A stretch of 29,462 nucleotides of DNA from a virus. Positions 1 to 8,379 of the stretch are shown piece after piece. Each line of letters opens with the position of its first letter. Position 1 is the stretch's first letter. The notes under the pieces were generated by a model. It was given only the letters and a program-made list of their open reading frames with translations. It was not told the DNA's origin and searched no databases. The translations under genes and the position numbers were made by a program. Where the stretch lies: positions 1 to 29,462 of the IMG/VR virus record IMGVR_UViG_3300017719_000116, one strand, 5' to 3'.

Positions 1-720
1 AATCCAACAGGTGTCGTGCAGGCCGCATTGAGCGCAGCAAAAAATGCAGGTTCAGCTTTAGGCGGTATAGTGAAAGGAGCAGGTAATGCTGAAGAAGGTG
101 CTAAAGCTCTTCTGGATGCTGCGGCTTCCGGTGCTTCTGGTTTAGGAAAAGGTCAGGTTGCTGCGATGGCTGCTTACCTAGGTCGTAGTGTTATTCCTGG
201 CGATATTGGAAAGAGTATCGGTGTTTTTGCAGGTACCGCAGTAAACCCACAAGAAACATTAACGTTTAGTGGTGTTGACTTACGACAATTTACATTCAGC
301 TGGGATATGTTTCCATCGAATGAGAATGATACGAATACAATTAAACAAATAGTCGATTTTTTAAAGAGAAAATCTTTACCAACGGTTCAAGGTGTTACCG
401 CAGGAAAAGATGGTGGAGAAGTTCCAGGCTTAAGTAGAGCATTCCTTAAATACCCATCTGTCGTATATTTAAATTTGTTAGGAGTAAATGAAGACTACTT
501 TGTAAGATTCAAACCTTGTATGATTAGCAATGTAACTGTTTCTTATGGTCAAGGTGGGTTTGTTACGATAATGAATGGTGGTGTACCTAACTCAGTCTCT
601 CTTTCAATTACGTTCCAAGAATTAAGTATCCAAACATCAGACGATTATCCTGTACCAAAAGGTCCAGCTGATGATGCCGTGAGCGGAAAGGATACTCCCG
701 GAGGAGGGCCAGGCTTCTAA
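1..720 (+). CDS. 48: Baseplate tail-tube cap protein, gp48-like (5' truncated)
   Basis: This is the 3' part of a gene; the frame is open back to base 1, giving 239 visible residues, so the GTG at 16 is probably not the true start. T4 gp48 is about 360 residues, consistent with a missing N-terminus. The visible N-terminal part is Ala/Gly-rich and helical. The core (about bases 240-400) has the LTFSGVDLRQFTFSWDMFPS pattern followed by a TIKQIVDFLKRK helix, which resembles the FSF...P...E...I..II.FFK signature of T4-like gp48/gp54 tube-cap proteins. The role known for the family is to cap the baseplate hub and start tail-tube assembly. The position directly before gp53 and the hub genes agrees. 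The end holds a GGAGGAGGG Shine-Dalgarno (700-708) for the next gene, which starts inside the stop codon (TAATG). The related gp54 cannot be excluded. Confidence 0.6.
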   Translation, partial: NPTGVVQAALSAAKNAGSALGGIVKGAGNAEEGAKALLDAAASGASGLGKGQVAAMAAYLGRSVIPGDIGKSIGVFAGTAVNPQETLTFSGVDLRQFTFSWDMFPSNENDTNTIKQIVDFLKRKSLPTVQGVTAGKDGGEVPGLSRAFLKYPSVVYLNLLGVNEDYFVRFKPCMISNVTVSYGQGGFVTIMNGGVPNSVSLSITFQELSIQTSDDYPVPKGPADDAVSGKDTPGGGPGF

Positions 721-1100
721 TGAAATATTTTGAAAGATTTCCAGTCATAGAATACCAAGGTAGGCGAGTAAGAGATATCTCTCGACGTACTGCTTTTGCT
801 AAAGCTGTTTCTACTAATCCGTTTCTTTACTATCCTTACACAGTGAAAGAAGCAGAACGAGCAGAAGACATTGCAGATTTCTATTATGGATCGGTCGATT
901 ATGTTTGGCTTGTTTATTTAGCTAACAATATTATTGATCCTTATCATCAGTGGCCTATGGATGAAAGAACATTTACGAATTATCTCGTTGAAAAATATTC
1001 AGCACAATCAGGTGAAGTTGGAGAAGCCGTTATTGATTGGATACAAGATCCTACTAACGACGATAACATTCTTTACTACGTGAGGAGGTTTGAAGACTAA
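720..1100 (+). CDS. 53: Baseplate wedge protein gp53, N-terminal part
   Basis: The 126-residue protein begins FERFPVIEYQGRRVRDISRR and continues with the typical gp53 core: a helix of the form AERAEDIADFYYGSVDYVWL, then NNIIDPYHQWPM. In T4, gp53 joins wedges to each other and to the hub. T4 gp53 is about 196 residues and cyanophage forms are often longer, so this product is short: it stops about where the T4 protein goes on into a C-terminal helical segment. That segment seems to be encoded by the next gene. The start at 720 overlaps the preceding stop in TAATG, with a strong Shine-Dalgarno 12 bases upstream. The 3' end contains a perfect AGGAGG serving the following cistron. Confidence 0.88.
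   Translation: MKYFERFPVIEYQGRRVRDISRRTAFAKAVSTNPFLYYPYTVKEAERAEDIADFYYGSVDYVWLVYLANNIIDPYHQWPMDERTFTNYLVEKYSAQSGEVGEAVIDWIQDPTNDDNILYYVRRFED
1083..1088 (+). promoter_or_regulatory. Strong Shine-Dalgarno AGGAGG for the second gp53 cistron
   Basis: A perfect AGGAGG lies within the last codons of the gp53 N-terminal cistron, 11 bases before the ATG at 1100. It shows that the downstream 86-residue frame is initiated independently, and not only by frameshift or readthrough. No X-XXY-YYZ slippery heptamer is visible at the junction. Confidence 0.7.
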
Positions 1101-1360
1101 TGGCAGTCGATGAAATTATCTTAGCACCCGAATCGTTTCGTACGATTTACTTAAGACGAGAAGATAGAGTTATTCTTCGTACGGAACTAGGGCGTAAAAT
1201 TATTGTTAAGCGTCTTATTCCTGAGGAATGGGAGCCTTATCGTATTTACGACTTTGAGCGAACTCTAAACGAAAACAAGAGAGAAATATTCTTATTTGAT
1301 AATCGATATTTAAATCAGCTCTCGAAAGATTTTCTTAAAAACTTAAACGTTGAGACATAA
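1100..1360 (+). CDS. Small baseplate protein, probable detached C-terminal part of gp53
   Basis: The 86-residue protein has no domain that I recognise on its own. Its C-terminal half (YDFERTLNENKREIFLFDN, then YLNQLSKDFLKNL) follows the pattern of the T4 gp53 C-terminus, where a Tyr/Glu helix leads into NEKLRQIKII and a final SFMNDL-type helix. The N-KR-I-hydrophobic signature is common at the end of gp53 homologues. As the upstream gp53 cistron is short by about this much, I infer that the two together make one functional gp53. The start codon shares a base with the previous stop (TAATG), has its own AGGAGG, and sits in the -1 frame. The alternative is an unrelated small baseplate accessory protein. 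Confidence 0.6.
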   Translation: MAVDEIILAPESFRTIYLRREDRVILRTELGRKIIVKRLIPEEWEPYRIYDFERTLNENKREIFLFDNRYLNQLSKDFLKNLNVET

Positions 1361-2781
1361 TGACAACGGCCGGAACATTTAACCCATCAGCAGTTGACGT
1401 TGTAAAAGCGTTGATCAGACCTTTTCGTCAGCCGGACGAAAAGGTTCCTGTGATCGACATTAGTGCGTTGATAGGTCGTTTCCAAATAACACAAACGATT
1501 GATTCACCTGCAGTTCACTTTAACTTTTCAGTTTTAGATACTATTGGTGTGTTAGAAAACTTTCCTCTTCGTGGTGAAGAAGAATTAGAGATTCAAATTG
1601 TCTGTCACGACCTTCAAACGAATTTAGAACTTAAGCTTCAGATTTATAAAATCAATGAAGTTGAAACCACTCAAAATAATGATGGTGTTTCTTATAAGTT
1701 ACATGCTATGACGCAGACAAGCTATAACGCAGCATTGAATACTGTTGTTACCGCTTTCCGAAATAAACCAGCATCATCTGCTGCGGCCGATGTATTTGAA
1801 AAATACTTTTGTAAAACCGGTATACCAATAGTAACTGATAAAACAGTACTTCCATTTGGTGGTGTAAGACGTAGCCTAAGTGATAATAAGAAGCGTTCAT
1901 TTACATATCAACCTTCTGAAGGATTGTTGCGGTTTACAATTCCAAGATATACACCTAGTGAAAGCATGTATTTTATTGCTGGACGATCGTTTAGTCGTAA
2001 CTCACCATCATGCTCATTCCGCTTCTTTGAAAACTTTAATGGATATCATTTTGCAACAGACGAGTTTCTAATTAAAACTGCACTTGATAATAAGCAAATC
2101 AAAAACATTAACTACCAAGTATTTACTTCTTTAGATCCACGAGATGCTGTATCTCAAATTACTCAAGTTGAAGAACTGACTAATACATCTCGTGTTGATG
2201 TGAGTCACGAACTACATGGTGGAGCTTATTTAAATAGTGTATTTGAAATCGATTTGAATAGGCATACTGCAAAACGATACGATTACAATTATCTTAATGA
2301 AGTCAAGAAGGGTGGAAAAGAATATAACGCCACCGGCGGTAAGGTAGATATTTCAAAAGATAAGCACACTGAGCGTTTTATCGAAAACACATTTAAACAT
2401 GATAAAGCAGCTCGAAAGGATAACGCAAAACAATTCATGCTATTCCGAGATTATGATGACGATGAAGGGGGTGGCCGAGGTCCTGTCGTAAGAGGTGAAC
2501 AACACTATCGAGAAATTGTACAAAATCAAACTGCATACGCTCATCACCTCAATGCTACTCAGATTTCTGTACACATGAAAGGCCGACTCGATATTCAGTG
2601 CGGACAAGTATTGAATTTAAATGCTCGTAAATTAAACGCATCTGGCGACGGATCAGAAGAGAATAGACAATTAAGCGGTAACTATTTGGTACGTAGTGTA
2701 ACACACCAAATGGTTAACGGAATACTCAAAACGGACTTAACATTAACTAAGTACGATTGGAATAAAGTGAGACCTACATAA
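1360..2781 (+). CDS. 27: Baseplate central hub protein, gp27-like
   Basis: This 473-residue protein fits the phage hub family with the gpD/gp27 fold, which forms the trimeric ring between tail tube and spike. The N-terminal half is a beta-domain (PVIDISALIGRFQITQTIDS, then LEIQIVCHDL). Diagnostic segments are TIPRYTPSESMYFIAGRSF (about residues 193-211) and FRFFENFNGYHFATDEF (220-236), matching the P..TP.eA...lA.ra...s..F.FyEn..Gy.F pattern of marine T4-like hub proteins. The C-terminus is a beta-barrel (GRLDIQCGQVLNLN, NYLVRSVTHQMVNG, TDLTLTKYDW). A charged linker with DYDDDEGGGRG separates the halves. It lies directly upstream of the gp5-like spike, its expected partner. The start and the next junction are both TAATG overlaps, suggesting coupled translation. 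Confidence 0.75.
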   Translation: MTTAGTFNPSAVDVVKALIRPFRQPDEKVPVIDISALIGRFQITQTIDSPAVHFNFSVLDTIGVLENFPLRGEEELEIQIVCHDLQTNLELKLQIYKINEVETTQNNDGVSYKLHAMTQTSYNAALNTVVTAFRNKPASSAAADVFEKYFCKTGIPIVTDKTVLPFGGVRRSLSDNKKRSFTYQPSEGLLRFTIPRYTPSESMYFIAGRSFSRNSPSCSFRFFENFNGYHFATDEFLIKTALDNKQIKNINYQVFTSLDPRDAVSQITQVEELTNTSRVDVSHELHGGAYLNSVFEIDLNRHTAKRYDYNYLNEVKKGGKEYNATGGKVDISKDKHTERFIENTFKHDKAARKDNAKQFMLFRDYDDDEGGGRGPVVRGEQHYREIVQNQTAYAHHLNATQISVHMKGRLDIQCGQVLNLNARKLNASGDGSEENRQLSGNYLVRSVTHQMVNGILKTDLTLTKYDWNKVRPT

Positions 2782-4526
2782 TGCAAGGAATGGGATTACC
2801 AAACCCGATGTTTTTCGTCGGAGTCGTAGAAGATAACGTTGATCCTCGTAACGAAGGACGAGTACGCGTACGGGCCCTGAGTGTACACGGAGAACATTCT
2901 AACATCGATACTGAGGATCTACCTTGGTGTGTTTGTATAGCAGGAGATTACGATCCTAACTATCCATTACCGCCTTTGAATTCCTTTGTTCTTGGAATGT
3001 TTATGGATGGGCGAGCTGCTCAGCATCCACTTATCATAGGCTTAATACCTTCTCAATATGCTGAAGCTATGAATCCTACGGTAGACGGATACGGTGTAAT
3101 TTCTGACAAGGGTAAAGATGATCCTATGTCAAAAGGCTTCAGGCCTGATGATTATGGATTACACCAAAGATCTCGATATGCTCGTGTTGAAGAATTTGAT
3201 CGTCCACCGGATGAGCTTTACTTTGAAAAGGTAAATACGAATCGTTCTCGTGATAATAAAGTTGGTACTACGGATAAGACTTGGGATCAACCTGGATCAG
3301 CTTATGCTGCTAAGTATCCTTATAACCGAGTTATCGAAACTGCGCATCATGTAATCGAACTCGATGATACACCTGGCGCTGAACGTATTATGATTTATCA
3401 TGGTGGTCAGGGTGGTGGATCATTCCTTCAAATTGATTCAGGTGGTACTCGTACAGATAAAGCTGTAGGTGATCGTTACGAAGTTACAAATGAAACTCGG
3501 CATGAATCATCTAAACATAGTGTAGTTACAATTAATGGTAATGCTCACGTTTATGTGAAAGGTCATAAAACCGAAGAAGTTGAAGGTGACTATAAGCTTC
3601 ATGTAAAAGGTAATTACGAACTCGGTGTTGGTAAGACTACAAACATAAACTCCGGTGGTTTATTCCAAGCTCGTAGTTCTGTAATGAAGCTCGAGTCTTT
3701 GAATGCTATGACTCTATTTGGTAAAAAAGAAATCCAAATGGAAGCCGAAACGCAAATTAACATAGTTTCAAGTAATATTAAAAATACTGCATTGACTACA
3801 TGGAGTGCTTACGCAAATAAAGCTGCACGAATTACAACTGCTCAAGATATTCATTTTTATGCGATGGGTAGTATTAATAATACTGCGTTTGGATTAATAC
3901 CTACAACACAAACACCGTTCAGTGGAGGCGCTGGTACGCCTGGCTTTAATGTTATAGCATTAGGTGTACAAATGGCTGCGGCTAACGGAAGCTTTAGTGG
4001 TATATGGAATGCAGCCGCAATCAATGCTGGTACTGGATTATTTACTACTTCTGTTATGTCAGCAACAGTAAATGCTTCAGTCGCTGTAAATTCAGCGCTT
4101 GGTAACTTTACTGTACTTGGTGCACCACTGCCCAGTGGCCCTGTAAGTTATGGAGCTGGTTATATTATTCCAGTAACAATACCTACAGTAGGTAGTGTGC
4201 CTGCAATTATTCCTCCTGGTGGTTCTCTTGTTGTTCCACCTGTACCGGCTCCTGGTGTAATTACTGGTGTTGCATTCCCGTCAGGAAACGGAAAGGATTT
4301 AGCTAAGTTTGCTTCTTCCGTAATTAGTACTCCATTCGACGTACTTGGAACAATAAGCGCTCTTACTGAAGGTGGATACGGAATTGAGATAGTACAAATG
4401 CCTGAACCACCGGCTGAAAGCCAACCAGTTCCCGGCATTGTACAAGACGGATATTACGCTAAGGGATATTCGATGGGTTACTTAGAAGCTGATGATTCAG
4501 CTGACAAACCGCTAATCAGTATTTAG
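2781..4526 (+). CDS. 5: Baseplate spike protein, gp5-like, without lysozyme domain
   Basis: The 581-residue protein starts with a gp5-type OB fold (about residues 8-90: FFVGVVEDNVDPRNEGRVRV, LPWCVC, SFVLGMFMDG, PLIIGLIP). A conserved VIELDDTPGAERIMIYH segment follows near residues 190-207. Residues about 235-290 have the GN..VYVKG...EEVEGDYKLHVKG rhythm of the T4 gp5 triple-stranded beta-helix that forms the membrane-piercing needle. The rest is Ala/Gly/Ser/Pro-rich. T4 gp5 has a lysozyme domain between OB fold and helix; I see no lysozyme motif and no room for one here. The murein-cutting function is probably supplied by the next gene, which ends in an M15 peptidase domain. The start is a TAATG overlap with the hub gene. 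Confidence 0.8.
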   Translation: MQGMGLPNPMFFVGVVEDNVDPRNEGRVRVRALSVHGEHSNIDTEDLPWCVCIAGDYDPNYPLPPLNSFVLGMFMDGRAAQHPLIIGLIPSQYAEAMNPTVDGYGVISDKGKDDPMSKGFRPDDYGLHQRSRYARVEEFDRPPDELYFEKVNTNRSRDNKVGTTDKTWDQPGSAYAAKYPYNRVIETAHHVIELDDTPGAERIMIYHGGQGGGSFLQIDSGGTRTDKAVGDRYEVTNETRHESSKHSVVTINGNAHVYVKGHKTEEVEGDYKLHVKGNYELGVGKTTNINSGGLFQARSSVMKLESLNAMTLFGKKEIQMEAETQINIVSSNIKNTALTTWSAYANKAARITTAQDIHFYAMGSINNTAFGLIPTTQTPFSGGAGTPGFNVIALGVQMAAANGSFSGIWNAAAINAGTGLFTTSVMSATVNASVAVNSALGNFTVLGAPLPSGPVSYGAGYIIPVTIPTVGSVPAIIPPGGSLVVPPVPAPGVITGVAFPSGNGKDLAKFASSVISTPFDVLGTISALTEGGYGIEIVQMPEPPAESQPVPGIVQDGYYAKGYSMGYLEADDSADKPLISI

Positions 4527-4534
4527 GAAAAGAC

Positions 4535-6064
4535 ATGGCAACTAAATGTATTGATAGAACAGATCAAACCACACTAAATAATTTAGCATTAGTTGCTGGG
4601 CCTGTTGTCGACGGAAACGGCGTCTATAATGAAAATCAGATTGATGCAATCGCAAAAGAAATTGCAGATAACATTAAACAAGATGCAGAACGTAATCCGG
4701 TACAAATCGCTTTTAATCGTTATGGAAATGCTTTTTACGAAGTTGCTCCATTTATTAATGGTGATTTTAAACAAAGCTATACTGGTGAATACGACGACTT
4801 AAGTGATCGATACGTAAGAGGTAATATTACGAATATCGAAATAGCCGAGTTCATGCAAGAGTATAACTATACACCTGATCAGATTACGAATACAAATAAT
4901 TACGAAAAGCTCGCAAGAGAAATGGATAATTACTATAAGAATTCTTTTGCTGATAGTATATTAGGTGGAATATGTAATACGTTACAACAGTTCTTCGGTG
5001 CAATTGATTCTTTTTATTCTTTATTGGGTACGATCGACGGACTACTTACAGATGCCGCAGAGTTTATAGCTAAGGTTCGAAGCTATGAAAGTTTCGCAGA
5101 GTTTGTTCAACAAGAAATTATTGATAAACTAATTGCAGAAATACGAAAGAAGATTGTAGCTGTTATTAATGCAGTGATTCAAGATGTTCGAGATGCAATT
5201 CAAAACTTTAACATATTAGGATTAACACTTGAGCAAGCAAGTACTAAAGCAGTAAAAGAAATTATGACTTATCGCGAGTTATCTTGTACAACTCTTTCTC
5301 CTGATAATGAAAAGGATTTCATAAAACGTATTGAAGCTGGTATCGATTACTTCGTAAGTAAAATTGAAAATATTGATCTTGAGAGTGTACAATTAATGGT
5401 AGCTCGTATATGTGCTTTCGGTGCAAGTATCGAAGCTCTCATTAAAGATATTAATCGTCCTCTAGATAACTTTGGAGTGAACTACGAGCGAATTGTAAGA
5501 CGTATTCAAAACATGGGTAAAATAGGAACATCTACTGCGATAGCGGCCGGCGCGATCCGTTATTCTCCAGAAGCTCGTGATGATAAGATAAATAGTCTAA
5601 AGGAACTCTGGGATGGTACAGGTGGTGAACCTCGTATCACTCCAAGCAATCGCCAACCGGTTGTTGTACCGCCTATAACGAAAGAAGAGTATCAAGACCT
5701 TCCTCGTTGCGGATCAGTAATGGCAGGTGAAGACGAAAGGATTAAGGTACAAGGTGACTGGATAGAAGATCTTGGTCCTGATGGTTACGCTCGAGTTGAT
5801 CTCGATGTTAAAGTATACCTGATGCGAGTGCAAAAAGAATTGAATCAAACATTCACCATTCAGGCTGGATGGCGAAGTAAAGAATACAATGAGGAAATAG
5901 GTGCGGATAAGGATTCACCGCATCTAAGTGGTTTAGTTATAGATATAGTAAGCGAAGGTCTTGACTTAGAACGTTTTAGCGAGATTGCTTTCCGTAGTGG
6001 ATTTAAACACGTAGTAGAATACAAGGGCTATATACACCTTGACATAAGAGAAATGGCACAATGA
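4535..6064 (+). CDS. Hub-associated helical protein with C-terminal M15 (D,D-carboxypeptidase-like) domain
   Basis: The 509-residue protein has a long, mostly helical N-terminal region (to about residue 370), a Pro-rich linker (SNRQPVVVPPITKEEY) and a compact C-terminal peptidase domain. That domain shows the M15 pattern: AGWRSKEYNEEIGA, then SPH463LSGLVID470I, then YIH501LD503IR. H463, D470 and H501 match the H-x6-D...H zinc ligand set of Peptidase_M15 enzymes, which cut peptidoglycan stem peptides. I infer a tail-tip murein hydrolase replacing the lysozyme domain missing from the gp5-like spike. The gene sits between spike and gp25, in the hub cluster. An AGGA Shine-Dalgarno overlaps the spike stop codon. 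It ends in a four-base ATGA overlap with gp25. The helical part is not recognised and could be a hub or tape-measure-interacting section. Confidence 0.75.
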   Translation: MATKCIDRTDQTTLNNLALVAGPVVDGNGVYNENQIDAIAKEIADNIKQDAERNPVQIAFNRYGNAFYEVAPFINGDFKQSYTGEYDDLSDRYVRGNITNIEIAEFMQEYNYTPDQITNTNNYEKLAREMDNYYKNSFADSILGGICNTLQQFFGAIDSFYSLLGTIDGLLTDAAEFIAKVRSYESFAEFVQQEIIDKLIAEIRKKIVAVINAVIQDVRDAIQNFNILGLTLEQASTKAVKEIMTYRELSCTTLSPDNEKDFIKRIEAGIDYFVSKIENIDLESVQLMVARICAFGASIEALIKDINRPLDNFGVNYERIVRRIQNMGKIGTSTAIAAGAIRYSPEARDDKINSLKELWDGTGGEPRITPSNRQPVVVPPITKEEYQDLPRCGSVMAGEDERIKVQGDWIEDLGPDGYARVDLDVKVYLMRVQKELNQTFTIQAGWRSKEYNEEIGADKDSPHLSGLVIDIVSEGLDLERFSEIAFRSGFKHVVEYKGYIHLDIREMAQ

Positions 6065-6477
6065 CAGCTACTCTAATAACGCCGAAAACTAAAAAGATAA
6101 GTCTGTATTCAGACATGCATAAAGACTTGCGTGTCAGTCCTGTCTCAAAAGACATTGCACTTTTAAAAGACGAAGACGCAGTAAAAGAATCTCTTAGAAA
6201 TTTAATTTTAACCGATCCTGGTGAAAGGTTAATGCAGCCTCGTTTAGGGGCTGGAATACGAGAATTGTTATTTGAAAATCTAACACCAGGAGTACTTAAA
6301 CGAATCGAAAGACGAATCAAATCGACTATTGAAACTTATGAGCCACGAGCTGAACTTATCGATGTTTCAGCTTCATCAATTTTTGATGATAACAAAGTTT
6401 CAATTGTAGTCAGATTTAATACACGTAATGTTGACACACCCATTCAACTTGACGTTATTTTAGAAAGGATAAGATAA
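6061..6477 (+). CDS. 25: Baseplate wedge protein gp25 (GPW/gp25 family)
   Basis: The 138-residue protein matches the gp25 family in length and pattern: NLILTDPGERLMQPRLGAGI, then LLFENLTPGVLKRIERRI, and the hallmark E94-P95-R96 motif within TYEPRAELIDV. gp25 is a conserved core wedge component of contractile machines (phages, T6SS TssE) that links the wedge to the sheath and starts sheath assembly. It overlaps the upstream peptidase gene by ATGA and is followed immediately (TAAATG) by gp6, its wedge partner, so coupled translation is likely. Confidence 0.93.
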   Translation: MTATLITPKTKKISLYSDMHKDLRVSPVSKDIALLKDEDAVKESLRNLILTDPGERLMQPRLGAGIRELLFENLTPGVLKRIERRIKSTIETYEPRAELIDVSASSIFDDNKVSIVVRFNTRNVDTPIQLDVILERIR

Positions 6478-8370
6478 ATGGCCAGCGTAAAAACACCCAT
6501 CACCGAACTCGACTTTGATGGAGTAAAAGCTCAGCTAAGAGAATACCTAGCAACCCAGACACAATTCAAAGACTATAACTTTGAAGGCTCGAACATGAGC
6601 GCTCTGTTGGATGTACTAGCATATAATACTTTTCAAAATAACTTCTATACGAATATGGCAATCAACGAGATGTTCCTTGATTCTGCTGTAATGAAGAATA
6701 GTGTTGTTTCTCATGCTAAAGAGCTTAACTATCTACCAAGATCTCGTAAGAGCGCGATTGCAGTCGTTAATGTTCGTATTCAAGATAGTTCACTCGTAGA
6801 AAATGGTCCTTCAACACTTACTATTCCTACATATACTAACTTTGGTTCTACGTTTAAAGGTGATCAATTTAATTTTGTTACTAACGAAACCTATGTTGCA
6901 AAGCGAACTGAACCAGGTGTTTATGTAGCTCAAGACGTAAGTCTATACGAAGGTCAAATGCTAGCTAGCTTTACTCGTGAAGGATTTATTATTGATGCTG
7001 ATGGAGTACTTCGAGTCCAGTTAACAAACAACGAAGTTGATACTGATTCGATTGTCGTGTTTGTAGATGCGGAAGAAACTGAAGATCAAAACATCTTTAC
7101 ACGAGCAAATACAATATATGGTGTAGAACCTCTTGATAAAGTATTCTATATTGAACCTTATCTTGATGATCGCTATGCGGTTTACTTCGGTAAAAACGAA
7201 TTTGGTCTTCAACCATTTGAATATGAAGATGTTCGAGTAAGGTATCGTGTATGTTCAGGTGAAGAAGCAAATGGCGCAAACATATTTACTGCAAGTTTCG
7301 TAGAAGGTGCTAGCATCAGCTGTACAACTGTTACTCCAGCAGCCGGCGGTCAAGAACGAGAGACTTTAGAATCGATTCGCTACTTTGCTCCTAAGGCTCT
7401 TCAAATACAAGAGCGAGCTGTGACTTCACGAGATTATGAAGTATTGCTCATGCAAAAATTCCCCGATATTAAATCTGTTTCTGCTTATGGTGGTGAACAG
7501 CTTGATCCTCCACAGTTTGGTAAGGTTGCAATCTCTGTTTATCTCAGTAGTGAAAGCGAGTTAATATCTAAGACACTTTCAAATGCTTATGTTACGTTCT
7601 TAAGAGATAAGAGTCCTCTAGGAATCGAACCCATATTTGTACAAACAAAATACGTATATGCTGATGCAAGTATCGCAATACGATATAGTCTTAAGAATAC
7701 TGAAAAGAGTGCAGCACAACTTGAGAGTATGGCACGGGCAGCATTGAGCACTTATGCTACAGAGAATCTTGAAGACTTTAATCGAACTTTACGAAGTAGT
7801 GTATTGACTGGAATAGTAAGTGATGTTGATGCAGGCATATTAAGTGCTGATGTTGAAATTCTACCTATCATTGAGTACTCACCTGTTATTAATATGGTTA
7901 CGAATCCAACGTTTAGATTTGAAGCCGAATTACATAGACCATATCCTTTCCGTAGCACTAACGGCTTTGACAATTATAAGTCAGCTATACGAAGTAGTCC
8001 ATTCGATGTAAATGGTACATGTGTTTATTTGCAAGACGATGGACTTGGCAATATGATGACAGTGACCGATGATATGAACAATCCTCAAGTTATTAATCCC
8101 AGTGCCGGTACTGTTGATTATAGTACTGGTGAAGTTAAGCTCAATCGCTTTACTACCGAAGAATATACTGGAAACGCAATTAAGATTATGGCTCGACTTA
8201 AGGATAGTGATTACACTTCTCCGAAAGGGCGAGTGTTTATTTTACGAGATACTGATATCAAAATCACGATGGAACTTGAAGAAAAAGGAGCAGCACCGGT
8301 TATTAATACCGCAACTCCAGTAGGAACAGTCAGTTCATCTGGTATAGGAACAGGTTCTAGCATTTACTAA
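6478..8370 (+). CDS. 6: Baseplate wedge protein gp6 (J-like)
   Basis: The 630-residue protein is close to T4 gp6 in length (660). Its N-terminus has the conserved wedge signature: a DFDGVKAQLREYLATQ helix, DYNFEGSNMSALLDVLAYNT, NNFYTNMAINEMFLDSA, and SVVSHAKELNYLPRSRKSA. A second conserved region (ESIRYFAPKALQIQERAVTS, RDYEVLLMQKFPDI) corresponds to the baseplate J-like core. gp6 dimers form the inner ring that holds the baseplate together and moves during contraction. It is placed as in T4, directly upstream of gp7. The C-terminal 100 residues carry a beta-domain (NGTCVYLQDDGLGNMM, TVDYSTGEVKL) and a Ser/Gly tail. The start follows the gp25 stop without a gap. Confidence 0.92.
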   Translation: MASVKTPITELDFDGVKAQLREYLATQTQFKDYNFEGSNMSALLDVLAYNTFQNNFYTNMAINEMFLDSAVMKNSVVSHAKELNYLPRSRKSAIAVVNVRIQDSSLVENGPSTLTIPTYTNFGSTFKGDQFNFVTNETYVAKRTEPGVYVAQDVSLYEGQMLASFTREGFIIDADGVLRVQLTNNEVDTDSIVVFVDAEETEDQNIFTRANTIYGVEPLDKVFYIEPYLDDRYAVYFGKNEFGLQPFEYEDVRVRYRVCSGEEANGANIFTASFVEGASISCTTVTPAAGGQERETLESIRYFAPKALQIQERAVTSRDYEVLLMQKFPDIKSVSAYGGEQLDPPQFGKVAISVYLSSESELISKTLSNAYVTFLRDKSPLGIEPIFVQTKYVYADASIAIRYSLKNTEKSAAQLESMARAALSTYATENLEDFNRTLRSSVLTGIVSDVDAGILSADVEILPIIEYSPVINMVTNPTFRFEAELHRPYPFRSTNGFDNYKSAIRSSPFDVNGTCVYLQDDGLGNMMTVTDDMNNPQVINPSAGTVDYSTGEVKLNRFTTEEYTGNAIKIMARLKDSDYTSPKGRVFILRDTDIKITMELEEKGAAPVINTATPVGTVSSSGIGTGSSIY

Positions 8371-8379
8371 GGTGTAAAA

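Noticed and set aside
16-18. GTG at 16 as the start of the first gene
   Set aside because: The frame is open to base 1, no Shine-Dalgarno can be judged, and the protein would be much shorter than gp48; it is more likely cut by the window edge.
1083-1100. Programmed -1 frameshift joining the two gp53 pieces
   Set aside because: No slippery heptamer or clear stimulatory structure is visible, and the second cistron has its own AGGAGG and ATG.
4160-4438. Minus-strand 92-codon frame within the spike gene
   Set aside because: It lies opposite a conserved gene with a consistent reading frame; no Shine-Dalgarno or recognisable product.
5587-5594. GATAAATA inside the M15 protein gene as a late promoter
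   Set aside because: One mismatch, deep within coding sequence and almost 500 bases from the next start.
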